Source of the DNA: Archangium gephyra
GTDB lineage: Bacteria; Myxococcota; Myxococcia; Myxococcales; Myxococcaceae
Assembly: GCF_001027285.1 (NCBI RefSeq)
Contig: NZ_CP011509.1
Coordinates: 1,558,501 to 1,622,500, forward strand
Reading direction: 5' to 3'
DNA length: 64,000 bases
Shown here: positions 45,315 to 55,460 of the stretch, piece by piece
How the letters are laid out: every line of letters starts with the position of its first letter
How positions within the stretch are numbered: position 1 is the first letter of the stretch
Position numbers and translations under genes: made by a program
The notes under the pieces: generated by a model
Seen by the model: only the letters and a program-made list of their open reading frames with translations
Told to the model about the DNA's origin: nothing
The model's database searches: none

Positions 45315-46796
45315 TCAGTGCACGGGCCCCCGCTCCGCCTCGCGGGCGTGGGCCTCGAGGAAGCGCGTGGAGTCCTCGTCCATCTGGTCCGCGTAACGGA
45401 CGGCGAACTCGGCCACGGCCTCGTCGAAGCAGTCGCTGCCGCCCAGGTAGCCGGCGATGGTGGCCGCATCCCCGGTGCGCGCGTGCGCCCGGGCCAGCGT
45501 GGCGCCACAGGCGTCCGCGTAGTCCAGGAAGGCGCCCGCCGTCATCTTCTCCACGTCCAGCGAGCCCTTCATGTCGCGCAGCTGCCGGACGTAGAAGGCC
45601 CCCATCCCCTCCACCTCCGTCCACCCGAGGAACAGGTCCGAGAAGGCCTGCATCCGCCGCTGGCCCACCACCACGCGCTCGCCCGCGCTCCGCGTGCTGC
45701 TCGGCCCCAGGTAGGGCTCCAGCACCGACGCCTGCGCCTCCTTCACCTGCAGCACCAGCGGATCCCTCGCGCCGTTGCCCTGGCACAGCACCACGTAGGC
45801 CTGCATCCCCACGCTCCCCACGCCCACCACCTTGAAGCCCCACTCCAGCCGCTTGTAGCGCAGGCACAGGTCGCGCACCGCCCCGTCCAACGAGGCCAGG
45901 TAGCCCGCCGTCAGCCGCTTCATCCTCCGGTGCAGCTCCCCCCGGGAGATGCCCAGCTTCACCGCCGACAGCGGGAAGAGCAGGGGCGGTTGGTACGCCA
46001 GGTGGCGCCGTCCATCGTGTTCCTCGGTGAGCTTCTCCACCGCGTGGGCGCTGGTGTGGCGCCGCGCCTTCTCCGCGGCCTCGGCCGCCACCGGTGCCGT
46101 CCGGCGCGAGGCGTGCGCCAGCTCCGCCGCCTCCACGCGCAGCGACCACACCTCCAGCAGCCCCGCTCCCGCCAGCCGCCGCATCATCCGCCGGTAGGCC
46201 TTCACCGCCCGCCGCGCCGCCTTCCTCGCGCAGCCCGGGCCGAAGCCGTTGCACCTCGCCGCCACCACGCAGCTGGCCGCCAGGCGCTTCACGTCCCACT
46301 CGAAGGGCCCCGGCAGCGTCTCGTCGAAGTCGTTGAGGTCGAAGATGAGGTGGCGCTCCGGCGTGGCGAACAGCCCGAAGTTGCCCAGGTGCGCGTCCCC
46401 GCTCAGCTGGCAGCGCAAGCCACTCACCGGCGTGTGCGACAAGTCCCCCGCCATCACGAAGGGCGTGCCGCGCAGGAAGGCGAAGCTCGACTCCGCCATC
46501 CGCTCGTGGCGCACCGGCACCAGCCAGGGCAGCCGCGTGGCATCCGAGCGCTTCAGCTGCGCGAGCGGGTCTCTCCCCCGGAAGGGCTTCCACCGGGCAT
46601 GGACACTCCGGGGACAGCGCTTGCGCAGGGCCCTGCCGGCCTCCAGGCGCTCGTCGATGCTCCGGGAGTCCGGCCTGGGCAGCCGCGAGGGCGGACGCGT
46701 CCGGGGCGTCCGGCGCACCCGCTGCTGGGGCTCGGCCGAGACGAGGGGCACCTTCGTGGCCCCCAGGTCTTCCAAGGCTGTGTCCTCCCGCTCCAT
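45315..46796 (-). CDS. DUF2252 family protein
   Basis: A 493-aa protein with the features of DUF2252, a family with a distant kinase-like fold and no known substrate: LSGDAHLGNFGLF, LIFDLNDFDETLPGPFEWDVKRLAAS (about residues 120-160), VVGVGSVGMQAYVVLCQG and the late YVRQLRDMKGSLDVEKM and DYADACGATLARAHART. The start at MEREDTALEDLG is chosen over upstream ATGs because homologous sequence begins shortly after (PRSVHARWKPFRGRDPLA). It is convergent with pgi. Confidence 0.9.
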   Translation of the reverse strand: MEREDTALEDLGATKVPLVSAEPQQRVRRTPRTRPPSRLPRPDSRSIDERLEAGRALRKRCPRSVHARWKPFRGRDPLAQLKRSDATRLPWLVPVRHERMAESSFAFLRGTPFVMAGDLSHTPVSGLRCQLSGDAHLGNFGLFATPERHLIFDLNDFDETLPGPFEWDVKRLAASCVVAARCNGFGPGCARKAARRAVKAYRRMMRRLAGAGLLEVWSLRVEAAELAHASRRTAPVAAEAAEKARRHTSAHAVEKLTEEHDGRRHLAYQPPLLFPLSAVKLGISRGELHRRMKRLTAGYLASLDGAVRDLCLRYKRLEWGFKVVGVGSVGMQAYVVLCQGNGARDPLVLQVKEAQASVLEPYLGPSSTRSAGERVVVGQRRMQAFSDLFLGWTEVEGMGAFYVRQLRDMKGSLDVEKMTAGAFLDYADACGATLARAHARTGDAATIAGYLGGSDCFDEAVAEFAVRYADQMDEDSTRFLEAHAREAERGPVH

Positions 46797-47065
46797 GCGC
46801 CTCCCGCTCCTGAAGAGCAACGGTGCGGCGGGGAGGGGGGACACGGAAGCCCCCATGCGAGGCGCTGCCTGCCTGTCTGCCCGGCCCGGCTCCCCCACCC
46901 CTCGCCACGGGCCAGGGAGTGCCTCCTCCACGAAAATCAAGCCAGAGCTGTTTGTCCGCGAGCAGGGGAGAGGTCCTTCCCGTGGCGCACTTGGGAACAC
47001 TCCTGGCGTGGTGCTCCGCTTCTTCACTACAAACGCGGCGAACTGGCGCAGCGGAGGACCCTCAC

Positions 47066-47725
47066 ATGGCAACCCTTGGAATCATTGGCGCGGGACACAT
47101 CGGCAGCACCCTGGCGAAGCTGGCGATCGCCGCGGGGTACGACGTGGTGCTGAGCAACTCTCGAGGCCCGGAGACCCTCTCCAGCCTCATCGCCGAGCTC
47201 GGCCCCAAGGCCCGCGCGGCGACGACCCAGCAGGCTGCGGCGGCGGGTGAGCTCGTCGTGGTGACCATTCCCCTGAAGGCCTACAAGTCCGTCCCCGTCG
47301 AGCCGCTCGTGGGCAAGCTCGTCATCGACACCAACAACTACTACCCCGGCCGCGACGGCCGCATCCCCGAGCTCGACGCGGAGACCACCACCAGCAGCGA
47401 GTTGCTCCAGGCGCACCTGCCCCGCTCCAAGGTGGTCAAGGCCTTCAACGTCATCTACTTCAAGCACCTCGAGGAGCACGCGCACCCCGCCGGCTCGAAG
47501 GAGCGCCGCGCGCTGCCCATCGCCGGTGACGACGCCCAGGCCAAGAAGACCGTGGCCGCGTTGATCGACACCTTCGGCTTCGACGTGGTCGACGTGGGCC
47601 CGCTCTCCGAGGGCTGGCGCTTCCAGCCCGACCTGCCGGCCTACTACCACCGCCACAACGCCGAGGAGCTGAAGGCCGCCCTCGCCAAGGCCCGGCGCTA
47701 CGCCGAGCTCAAGCAGCGCGACTGA
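47066..47725 (+). CDS. NADPH:F420 oxidoreductase-like dinucleotide-binding protein
   Basis: A 219-aa Rossmann protein. LGIIGAGHIGSTLAKLAIAAGYDVVLSNSRGPE is the NADP loop; VVTIPLKAYKSVP, VIDTNNYYPGRDG and VKAFNVIYFKHLEEHA are typical of the F420_oxidored family, many members of which lack real F420 activity. Good ribosome site (GCGGAGGA, nine bases before ATG). Monocistronic. The physiological substrate is unknown; a small NADP-dependent reductase is the safest description. Confidence 0.87.
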   Translation: MATLGIIGAGHIGSTLAKLAIAAGYDVVLSNSRGPETLSSLIAELGPKARAATTQQAAAAGELVVVTIPLKAYKSVPVEPLVGKLVIDTNNYYPGRDGRIPELDAETTTSSELLQAHLPRSKVVKAFNVIYFKHLEEHAHPAGSKERRALPIAGDDAQAKKTVAALIDTFGFDVVDVGPLSEGWRFQPDLPAYYHRHNAEELKAALAKARRYAELKQRD

Positions 47726-47919
47726 GCCACCTCACCCGGCGCGGGAGGGAGGTCCATCCCCCACCCGTGCGGGAGACAACGTCTGGGTTATCGGTTGATG
47801 CACAGCAGCCCCCCGGCACTGTTCATTCCTCGCCTTCACACCGGCTCTCGGGAACTGAGACTGGCGCAACGAAGGGAAACACGGAATGGAATGAATCCAG
47901 GTAAGTCGCGGGGGTTCTC

Positions 47920-48324
47920 GTGAAGCACACCGTTCTGCTCGTGGAAGACAGCCACACCATCCGGCACATCCTCAAAATCTATCTGCTCAAGCTCGACCTG
48001 GAATTCCTCGACGCGAGCGGGGCCGAGCAGGGCTTGAGGTTGCTGGAGACGCACCGGGTGGACCTGGTCATCGCGGACGTCAACATGCCGGGCGGAATGG
48101 ATGGGCTGGAGTTCGTGCGCCGGGCCCGCGCGAGCGAGCGGGAGCAGATGCGCCAGGTGCCCATCGTGCTGCTCACCGGCGGGAAGGCGCCGGATCTCGA
48201 GGCCCGGGGCCTGCGGGCCGGAGCCTCCGAGTTCGTGCGCAAGCCCGTCTCCATCGACGCGCTCGGCACCGTGGTGCGCCGCCACCTGCCCCTGGCCGAG
48301 ACCGTGGAGCACCTTGTCGCCTGA
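47920..48324 (+). CDS. Single-domain response regulator, first copy
   Basis: A 134-aa stand-alone receiver domain, GTG start. Acidic pocket and phospho-acceptor are LLVEDSHTIRH and VIADVNMPGGMDG (Asp about 52); the conserved Thr and Lys are in VLLTGGKAPD and FVRKPVS. There is no output domain, so it is likely a phosphorelay shuttle or a protein-interaction regulator. It is a close paralogue of the receiver gene that follows 92 bases later. Confidence 0.92.
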   Translation: MKHTVLLVEDSHTIRHILKIYLLKLDLEFLDASGAEQGLRLLETHRVDLVIADVNMPGGMDGLEFVRRARASEREQMRQVPIVLLTGGKAPDLEARGLRAGASEFVRKPVSIDALGTVVRRHLPLAETVEHLVA

Positions 48325-48416
48325 GGTACTCCGGGGCCGTCGCTTGCTGAACACCGCCGCGTGCCCCCGGTTCGACACACGTGGGCTCCTGGCGTCAGGG
48401 TTTCGTGGGGGACTCC

Positions 48417-48818
48417 ATGAATCGCACCGTGCTCATCGTCGACGACAGCGACACCATCCGGCACATCCTCAAGGTCTACCTGTCGAAGCTGAAGCTGGAC
48501 TTCCTCGACGCGGACCGGGGCGACCGGGGACTGCGGCTGCTGGGCTCGAGCCCCGTGGACCTGGTCATCGCGGACTTCAACATGCCGGGGATGAGCGGCC
48601 TGGACTTCGTGCGCCAGGTGCGCGCCGACACGCGGCCCGAGGTGAGCCGCGTTCCCCTCCTGCTGCTCACCGGCGGCAAGGCGCCGGACCTCGAGCAGCG
48701 GGCGCTGCAGGCGGGCGCCTCCGAATTCGTGCGCAAGCCCATCTCCAGCTCGGCGCTCTCGGCCGTGGTGCGCCGCCACCTGTCGCTGCCCGAGGACCTG
48801 GACGGCCTCGTCGCCTGA
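48417..48818 (+). CDS. Single-domain response regulator, second copy
   Basis: A 133-aa receiver, start MNRTVLIVDDSDTIRH. Phospho-acceptor Asp is in VIADFNMPGMSG, switch Thr/Lys in LLLTGGKAPDLEQRAL and FVRKPIS. It shares TIRHILK-YLSKL, LRLL, DLVIAD and GGKAPDLE-RAL-AGASEFVRKP with the preceding gene, showing tandem duplication followed by divergence. No kinase is adjacent. The kinases at 12.7-24.5 kb are far away, so no partner is claimed. Confidence 0.92.
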   Translation: MNRTVLIVDDSDTIRHILKVYLSKLKLDFLDADRGDRGLRLLGSSPVDLVIADFNMPGMSGLDFVRQVRADTRPEVSRVPLLLLTGGKAPDLEQRALQAGASEFVRKPISSSALSAVVRRHLSLPEDLDGLVA

Positions 48819-48852
48819 GTCTCCCTCTCCCAGGCGGGGTGGGGGTTCTGGC

Positions 48853-50199
48853 TCAGGGCAGGGCGTAGACGCTGTCCGCGTGGTTCTGGGTGAAGCGGTT
48901 GCCGGCCTCGTCGGTGATGGGCTGTCCGGCCGCGTCCAGGGCGGTGGTGCACGGGTAGCTGGCCGTCTGCTGGGCGCGAGGCAGGACGAACATGGGCTGC
49001 ACCAGCCACGAGCCCTGGTGGTTCGCATACGCGTTGCACATGAGCTGCACCTTGTTGCGGTTGATGGCCAGCTTGAGGTGCGTCGCGTCCTGCACGAAGG
49101 CCAGGTCCGTGTCCGAGTCCCCCGCCGCGAAGACCTGGCGCGCGCTCGCGTCCGCCTGGCGCGTCAACTGCCGCTCCGCCGGCTGGCGGAAGATGAGCTT
49201 GTTGATCCAGCAGCGCTTGCCCTGGTCATAGGTGATGAGGGTGTCCTCGCCATCGGCCACGGTGCCGCAGCCCTGGAAGTGGGCCGTCACGCGGCCCTGG
49301 GCGTCCGTCATGCTCCGGATGCCAATCACCCGGTTGGGCTTGATGCCGGTGAGCTCCTCGGAGACGGCGTCGATGACGAACTGGGGCGAGGCGGTGGCCA
49401 CCCAGACGTCGAAGCCGTTGGCCTGCAGCGTCTCGATGAGGTCCACCATCTCCTCGTACACCTGCACGTGGTAGGCGAGCCCCGTCGTGGTGCCCACCGT
49501 CTGCGTGGTGCCCGGCGGGTTGAAGGCGTTCTCCGCGTAGGCCGAGCGGGCGAAGCCGCGGACCTCCTCGGGGGTGTAGCCGGCCTGCAGCTGCGCCACC
49601 CAGGCGTACGCGGTGTTGAGCGTCAGGGTGATGGGGGTGGTCCACGCGGCCTGGCCCGCGCGCGTCTTGCCCTGGTTGTAGATGCTGACGAGCTCGTCCG
49701 CGCAGCCGGGGGTGGTGCTCGTCGGGAGGGGCTCGCCCGGCCTGGCGGCGGTGTCACACGCGTCGTTGAGGGCCGTGCGGGCCTCGAGGGTGAGGTGACG
49801 GCTGGTGGTGCTCCAGTCCTTGTCCGCGGGCTGGCGCACCTTGTCGTGCTTGAGCATCCAGAAGAAAGTGGCGTCACCCAGGTCGTTCTTCACGACGGTG
49901 TTGTCCCAGTCGAACACGGCCACGGGGCGGTTCTTCGGATCGAACGTGGGGCTGGCGATGCCCAGGGTGGAGATCATCCCGTTGATGCGGGTGCGGTTCT
50001 CCGGGAGCCAGCGCCCAACCTTGTCGTCCAGCAGGCGCACGGGCGTGGGAACACCGTCCTTGCCCGGAGTGCCCTGGGGGCCGGCGGCGCCCTCGGGGCC
50101 CTGGGGGCCCGAGCAGGCGAGGACACCACTGGCGACACATCCGGCCAGGGCGAGCGTGGAGAGGCGGAAACCTGCGAGGCGTTTGGGGAAGGACGGCAT
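48853..50199 (-). CDS. HAD-superfamily phosphatase-like lipoprotein with collagen-like linker
   Basis: A 448-aa exported protein. The start at MPSFPKRLAGFRL gives a lipoprotein signal with lipobox LACS. Just after it are six Gly-X-Y triplets (GPQGPEGAAGPQGTPGKDG). The HAD core has motif I VFDWDNTVVKND (about residue 100), motif II ATASPQ (about 275) and motif III GDSDTDLAFVQD (about 380). A helical cap lies between I and II. It resembles secreted phosphoserine-phosphatase-like HADs; the substrate is unknown. It is divergent from the CHAT-nSTAND gene. Confidence 0.88.
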   Translation of the reverse strand: MPSFPKRLAGFRLSTLALAGCVASGVLACSGPQGPEGAAGPQGTPGKDGVPTPVRLLDDKVGRWLPENRTRINGMISTLGIASPTFDPKNRPVAVFDWDNTVVKNDLGDATFFWMLKHDKVRQPADKDWSTTSRHLTLEARTALNDACDTAARPGEPLPTSTTPGCADELVSIYNQGKTRAGQAAWTTPITLTLNTAYAWVAQLQAGYTPEEVRGFARSAYAENAFNPPGTTQTVGTTTGLAYHVQVYEEMVDLIETLQANGFDVWVATASPQFVIDAVSEELTGIKPNRVIGIRSMTDAQGRVTAHFQGCGTVADGEDTLITYDQGKRCWINKLIFRQPAERQLTRQADASARQVFAAGDSDTDLAFVQDATHLKLAINRNKVQLMCNAYANHQGSWLVQPMFVLPRAQQTASYPCTTALDAAGQPITDEAGNRFTQNHADSVYALP

Positions 50200-50398
50200 G
50201 GGGTGGCTCCTGTGCTGGAGGGCCGCGGCGGAGGTCGGGCTCCGAGGCATCAGGACCCGCGGCGGGCGGATGATAGAGGAGGCCCCGAAGCCCCGTGAAA
50301 TGGGCTGGAACTGCTCTGTGCTCCAAGCGCTCCGGGTGAGGAGGATTCTCCCCGAGGTGCGTTATCCTTCGAGCATTCGCGGGAATCCCGAGGGGGCG

Positions 50399-53300
50399 AT
50401 GGCTTCGAGCAAGAACCCGTATGAGCTGGTGCTGGAGTTCTCTCGGGCCCGGGAGGCGGGAGACCCGTACGCGTTCCAGTTCGAGGAGCAGGAGTACCAG
50501 CTGAGGCTGGAGGGAGGTGTGTTCCAGAGCGCGCCGTTCCCGTGGAATCCACGGGTGCTGGCGGACCTGGGAGAGCTGGAGAAGCCCGCGCCGGAGCGCG
50601 GCGCCGTGCAGCGGCTGGGCAACCACCTGCGCGCCTTCCTGGGACAGCTGGAGTGGGCGAGGCACGAGGCCGCCATCGAGCAGGCACTGGCGGAGGGACG
50701 GGAGGTGCAGCTGTGCATCCGCTCGGCGGCGGCGGAGCTGTATGCCCTGCCGTGGGAGTTGCTGACGCTCAAGGGCTCGGGGCAGCACCTGGGGGAGATG
50801 GCCGGGTGCACCCTGCGCTACGAGTGGCCCAGGCCGGAGGCTCCGCCGCGGGTTGCGGCACCCGCGGAAGGTGGGCGCATCCTCTTCGCGTGGTCCACGG
50901 CGGGAGGCGAGGTCGGGGCCGCCGAGCACCTGCGAGCCATCGAGCAGGCCTGTGAGCAGGGGGACGTGCCGTTCGACGCGCGCCGGGACGTGCTGGGAGA
51001 CGTGTCGCTCCGGGGGCTGGCCGAAGCGCTGGAGACGGCGCACGAGCCTGTCTCGGTGCTCCACATCCTCTGCCACGGAGGGCGCGCGGGGGCTCAGGGT
51101 TATGGGCTCGTGTGGAACGCCTCGCGCGAGGGCGGAGCGCCCGAGGTGGTGGATGGCGCGAGGCTGCGTCAGGTGTTGGCTCCGTACGCGGCCACCCTGC
51201 GCCTGGTCGTCCTGAGCGCCTGCCGCAGTGGCGCGGGGGAGCTGGGAAGCCACCTGGGCAGCGTCGCGCAGGAGCTGCACCGGGTGGGGATTGGCGCGGT
51301 GGTGGCCTCGCGGCTACCGCTGTCGGTGGCGGGTGCCATCCGGCTCACGCAGGTGCTCTACGCGGAAATGCTCGGAGTGCCGTGCTCGCTGGAGCGGGCG
51401 TTGAGCGAGGCCCGGAAGCAGCTCGCGCTGGACGGCCGCCACCTGGACTGGGCGTCGCTGCAACTCTATGCCCGCGTCGATGAAGGGCCGGACCTACGGC
51501 CGGTGGCACTGCGTCCGTACCGGGGCCTGCTGGCCTTCGAGGCGAAGCACCGGCGCTTCTTCTTCGGACGGGACAAGCTCGCGAGGACGTTGCTGGAGCG
51601 GGTGCAGCAGGCGGTGGAGGGCAAGCTGCCGCGCTTCCAGGTGGTGGCGGGAGCGTCGGGCGCGGGCAAGTCCTCGGTGGTGATGGCGGGGCTGGTGCCA
51701 CTGCTGCCGGCGGACGAGTGGGACGTGCGGGTGGTGCGGCCCGGCGAGCTGGTGGCGGAAGGCGGAGCCTCGGACGGGAGGTTCGCCTCGCTGCGGGGGC
51801 TGAGCAGGCGGCTGCGTGCGCTGGCCTCCACCGAGCCCCTCGCCGAAGGAGCGGGGTTCGCCGAGGCCGAGGTGCTCGAGGAGGCGCGGCGGCTGCGTCA
51901 GCGGAGACCCGGGCGCAAGCTGCTGCTGGTGGTGGACCAGCTCGAGGAGGTGTTCACCCAGCTGGGCAGTGTGGAGGAGCGCGGCGCGCTGATGCGGGTG
52001 TTGTGGTCGCTCGGGGGGCAGGAGGAGCGGGCGTGTGTGGTGCTTTGCACCATCCGGGTGGACCACTTCGAGCGCTGTGGAGAAGTGGCGTTGGACGAGC
52101 GGACGCGGTTGGACACCGTCGTGTACTCGGAAGCGCACCGCGTCTTCGTGGCGCACATGGAGGCGGAGGAGCTGGCACAGGCCATCGAGCGTCCAGCGGA
52201 GGTGGTGGGCCTGGAGCTGGAGGCGGGACTGGTGGAGCAGGTGTGCCAGGAGGTGGGCCAGGAGCCCGGAGCCCTTCCGCTGCTGGAGTACGCGTTGGAT
52301 CTGCTCTGGCAGAGACGGGAGGGGAGAAGGCTGACGAATCTGGCCTACGAGCGGATGGGCGGGGTGACGGGAGCGCTGACGCAGACGGCGGACCAGCTGT
52401 ACGCGGGACTGTCGGAAGCCCAGAGACGTCAGGCGAGGCGGTTGTTGGTGCGGCTGGTGGACTTCCGGGACGCGGCGAGCCCACAGACGCGGCGGCGGGT
52501 GCGGGTGGAGGAGGTATGGCCGGCGGAGGACGAGGCACGCAAGGCGTTGGAGCAGGTGCTGGAGAAGCTGGTGGGCAGCCGGCTGCTGGTGAAGGGGCGG
52601 GAGGAGGGGCCCGAGGGAGGCGGGACGTGGGTGCAGTTCGCGCACGAGGCGCTCATCCGGCGGTGGACCTCCCTGCAGACGTGGGTGAAGGAGGACTGGG
52701 AGCGGGAGCAACAGCTGCGGGAGGTCGACGCGTGGGCGGAGGCGTGGGTGGCGCACCAGGGAGGCGCGGACCAGGGCGCGTCGTACCTGCTGACGGGAGA
52801 CCGGTTGGGCTACGGCCGCAGTGTGCGGGACCGATTCCCTGGTGAGCTGTCACCGAGGAGCCTGGCGCTCATCGCGGAGTCGGAAGCGGCCGAGGCGCGA
52901 AGCCAGGAAGAGGAGCGGGCGAGCCAGGAGCGGACGCTGGCCGCCGCACGCGCGCTCGCCGAGGCCCGGGAGCGCGAGCTCGCGTCGGCGCGGGAGCTCG
53001 CCACGACGCAGAGACGCGAAGCCCGGAGGTTGAGGATCGGGCTCGCCGCACTGGCCGGACTCGTGCTGCTGGCGCTGGGAACCGCGGCCGTGGCGGTCTC
53101 CCTGCGCGGGGAGGCTGAACATCAACGGACCTCGGCCCTGGATGCTTCGCGGGTCATCGAGGCCAGGCATCTCCATGGACAATCGCCCACCCTGGCCGCC
53201 CTCGTGTTGCGAGAGGTGGTGCACCGCGAGCAGACGCCGGAGTGGATGCAGACGGCCGTGGAGTTGCTCCAGACGCCCTTGAGCACCGCTGTCCTGGCGG

Positions 53301-55459
53301 ATCATCGGGACGGAGTGGTGGACGCCTCCTTCAGTCCGGACGGCCAGTGGGTGGTGACGGCGTCTCACGACAAGACGGCGAGGGTGTGGAGGGCGGATGG
53401 GAAGGGGGCGCCGGTGGTGCTCCGGGGCCATACGGAGGCGCTGGTGTCCGCGGCCTTCAGCCCGGACGGCAAACAGGTGGTGACGGCGTCTCACGACAAG
53501 ACGGCGAGGGTGTGGCGGGTGGATGGGATGGGCGAGCCGGTGGTGCTCCGGGGCCATACGGAGGCGCTGGTGTCCGCGGCCTTCAGCCCGGACGGCAAAC
53601 AGATGGTGACGGCGTCTCACGACAAGACGGCGAGGGTGTGGCGGGTGGATGGGACGGGCGAGCCCGTGGTGCTCCGGGGCCATCAATCGTTGGTGAAATC
53701 CGTGGCCTTCAGCCCGGACGGGACACAGGTGGTGACGGCGTCGGAGGACACGACAGCGCGGGTGTGGCGGGCGGATGGGACGGGCGAGCCCGTGGTGCTC
53801 CGGGGCCATACGGAGGCGCTGTTGTCCGCGGCCTTCAGCCCGGACGGGACACAGGTGGTGACGGCGTCGGGAGACAAGACGGCGCGGGTGTGGCGGGCGG
53901 ATGGGAAGGGCGAGCCCGTGATGCTGCGGAGCCATCAGAGTTGGGTGTTGGCCGCGGCGTTCAGCCCGGACGGGAAACAGGTGGTGACGGCGTCGGGAGA
54001 CAAGACGGCGCGGGTGTGGCGGGTGGATGGAACGGGCGAGCCCGTGGTGCTGCGCGGCCATGAGTGGGATGTGCGTTTCGCGACCTTCAGCCCAGACGGC
54101 CAATCGGTGGTGACGGCGTCCATGGACAAGACGGCGCGGGTGTGGAGGGCGGATGGGACGGGCGAGCCCAGGGTGCTGCGCGGCCACGTGGAGTCCGTGG
54201 TGTCCGCGGCTTTCAGCCTGGACAGCCAGTGGGTGGTGACGGCGTCCATGGACAAGACGGCGCGGGTGTGGAGGACGCATGGGATGGGCGAGCCCGTGGT
54301 GCTCCACAGCCAACATGCACTCGTGAGGTCCGTGGACTTCAGCCCGGATGGCAGGTCGGTGGTGACGGTGTCCGGGGAGAATACGGTGCGGGTGTGGAGG
54401 GCGGAGGGGACGGGCGCGCCGGTGGTACTGCGTGGCCATCAGGATTGGGTGTTGTCCGTGGCCTTCAGTCCGGACAGCCAGTGGGTGGTGACGGCGTCCG
54501 CGGACAAGACGGCGCGGGTGTGGAAGGCGGATGGGACGGGCGAGCCCGTGGTGCTGCGCGCCCATGATGGAGCGGTGTGGTCCGCGGTCTTCAGCCCGGA
54601 CGGCCAGCGGGTGCTGACGGCGTCCGCGGACAAGACGGCACGGGTGTGGCGGGCGGATGGGACGGGCGAGCCCGTGGTGCTGCGGGGCCATGGGGGCACG
54701 GTGTCCTCGGCGGCCTTCAGCCCGGACGGCAAGTGGGTGGTGACGGCCTCCGTGGACACGACAGCACGGGTGTGGCGGGCGGATTGGAAGGGCGAGCCCG
54801 TGGTGCTGCGCGGCCATGGGGGAGCGGTGTCCTCGGCGGCCTTCAGCCCGGACGGCAAGTGGGTGGTGACGACGTCCAGGGAGAATTCGGCCTGGGTGTG
54901 GAGGGCGGATGGCCAGGGCGAGCTGGTGGTGCTGCGGGGCCACGCGGGAACGGTGTCTTCGGCCGCCTTCAGCCTGGATGGGAAGTGGGTGGTGACGGCG
55001 TCCCAGGACAGGACGGCGTGGGTGTGGAGGGCGGATGGAACGGGCGAGCCCGTGGCGCTCCGGGGCCACGACGCGCTCGTGAGCTCCGCGGCCTTCAGCC
55101 CGGATGGGAAGTGGGTGGTGACGGCGTCCGCGGACAAGACGGTGCGGGTGTGGAAGGCGGATGGACAGAGTGCGCCCGTGGTGCTGCGGGGCCATGGAAA
55201 CGAGGTGGCTTCCGCGGTCTTCAGCCTGGACGGCAGCCGGGTGTTGTCGGTGGCCCAGGATACGACGGCACGCATCTGGACGGTGGGCTCCGCGAGGCTT
55301 CAGGAACTGCTCCTCACGAGCACCACGGCCTGCCTGCTGCCCGAGGAGCGCCAGCGCTTCCTGTTGGAAACAGCCGACCAGGCACGGCCGGCCCATGAGC
55401 AGTGCGAGCGCGCGTATGGCCGGAAGCCGCTCGAGACTTCATCCATGAGGGGGGAGTGA
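50399..55459 (+). CDS. CHAT protease - nSTAND ATPase - transmembrane helix - WD40 (16 repeats) protein
   Basis: A 1686-aa signalling or defence-type protein. Residues 1-140 are an unassigned N-terminal domain. Residues about 150-345 form a CHAT (caspase-like) domain with the dyad His226 (LCHGGRAG) and Cys275 (SACRSGAG). An nSTAND ATPase follows, with Walker A GASGAGKS (418-425) and Walker [11 protein letters not shown] (Asp513); the winged-helix region ends near [12 protein letters not shown]. After a charged coiled coil, one transmembrane helix (about 881-903) leads to 16 WD40 repeats (961-1637). STAND ATPases sense a ligand through C-terminal repeats and then activate the N-terminal effector. 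The downstream metallophosphoesterase starts one base after the stop. Defence or cell-death role is inference. Confidence 0.93.
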   Translation: MASSKNPYELVLEFSRAREAGDPYAFQFEEQEYQLRLEGGVFQSAPFPWNPRVLADLGELEKPAPERGAVQRLGNHLRAFLGQLEWARHEAAIEQALAEGREVQLCIRSAAAELYALPWELLTLKGSGQHLGEMAGCTLRYEWPRPEAPPRVAAPAEGGRILFAWSTAGGEVGAAEHLRAIEQACEQGDVPFDARRDVLGDVSLRGLAEALETAHEPVSVLHILCHGGRAGAQGYGLVWNASREGGAPEVVDGARLRQVLAPYAATLRLVVLSACRSGAGELGSHLGSVAQELHRVGIGAVVASRLPLSVAGAIRLTQVLYAEMLGVPCSLERALSEARKQLALDGRHLDWASLQLYARVDEGPDLRPVALRPYRGLLAFEAKHRRFFFGRDKLARTLLERVQQAVEGKLPRFQVVAGASGAGKSSVVMAGLVPLLPADEWDVRVVRPGELVAEGGASDGRFASLRGLSRRLRALASTEPLAEGAGFAEAEVLEEARRLRQRRPGRKLLLVVDQLEEVFTQLGSVEERGALMRVLWSLGGQEERACVVLCTIRVDHFERCGEVALDERTRLDTVVYSEAHRVFVAHMEAEELAQAIERPAEVVGLELEAGLVEQVCQEVGQEPGALPLLEYALDLLWQRREGRRLTNLAYERMGGVTGALTQTADQLYAGLSEAQRRQARRLLVRLVDFRDAASPQTRRRVRVEEVWPAEDEARKALEQVLEKLVGSRLLVKGREEGPEGGGTWVQFAHEALIRRWTSLQTWVKEDWEREQQLREVDAWAEAWVAHQGGADQGASYLLTGDRLGYGRSVRDRFPGELSPRSLALIAESEAAEARSQEEERASQERTLAAARALAEARERELASARELATTQRREARRLRIGLAALAGLVLLALGTAAVAVSLRGEAEHQRTSALDASRVIEARHLHGQSPTLAALVLREVVHREQTPEWMQTAVELLQTPLSTAVLADHRDGVVDASFSPDGQWVVTASHDKTARVWRADGKGAPVVLRGHTEALVSAAFSPDGKQVVTASHDKTARVWRVDGMGEPVVLRGHTEALVSAAFSPDGKQMVTASHDKTARVWRVDGTGEPVVLRGHQSLVKSVAFSPDGTQVVTASEDTTARVWRADGTGEPVVLRGHTEALLSAAFSPDGTQVVTASGDKTARVWRADGKGEPVMLRSHQSWVLAAAFSPDGKQVVTASGDKTARVWRVDGTGEPVVLRGHEWDVRFATFSPDGQSVVTASMDKTARVWRADGTGEPRVLRGHVESVVSAAFSLDSQWVVTASMDKTARVWRTHGMGEPVVLHSQHALVRSVDFSPDGRSVVTVSGENTVRVWRAEGTGAPVVLRGHQDWVLSVAFSPDSQWVVTASADKTARVWKADGTGEPVVLRAHDGAVWSAVFSPDGQRVLTASADKTARVWRADGTGEPVVLRGHGGTVSSAAFSPDGKWVVTASVDTTARVWRADWKGEPVVLRGHGGAVSSAAFSPDGKWVVTTSRENSAWVWRADGQGELVVLRGHAGTVSSAAFSLDGKWVVTASQDRTAWVWRADGTGEPVALRGHDALVSSAAFSPDGKWVVTASADKTVRVWKADGQSAPVVLRGHGNEVASAVFSLDGSRVLSVAQDTTARIWTVGSARLQELLLTSTTACLLPEERQRFLLETADQARPAHEQCERAYGRKPLETSSMRGE
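53280..55315 (+). repeat. Sixteen tandem 126-bp WD40-encoding repeats
   Basis: Each unit encodes 42 aa of the form [42 protein letters not shown] in shorter or altered versions. Units 2 and 3 are almost identical at DNA level, as are 4-6 and 10-13. Units 8, 9 and 16 diverge most. Sixteen blades would make two propellers of seven or eight blades. The high identity points to recent expansion or ongoing conversion. Confidence 0.92.
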
Positions 55460-55460
55460 C

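Noticed and set aside
50300-50330. Sigma-54-like promoter (TGGAACTGCTCTGTGCT) before the CHAT gene
   Set aside because: GG and GC are 11 bases apart instead of 10, and the flanks match poorly.
53280-55315. Regular repeats considered as a CRISPR array
   Set aside because: The period is 126 bp with no unique spacers, and every unit translates into a WD40 blade.
52850-55396. Minus-strand repetitive frame opposite the WD40 region
   Set aside because: The His/Arg repeats only mirror the WD40 units; no ribosome site or known fold.
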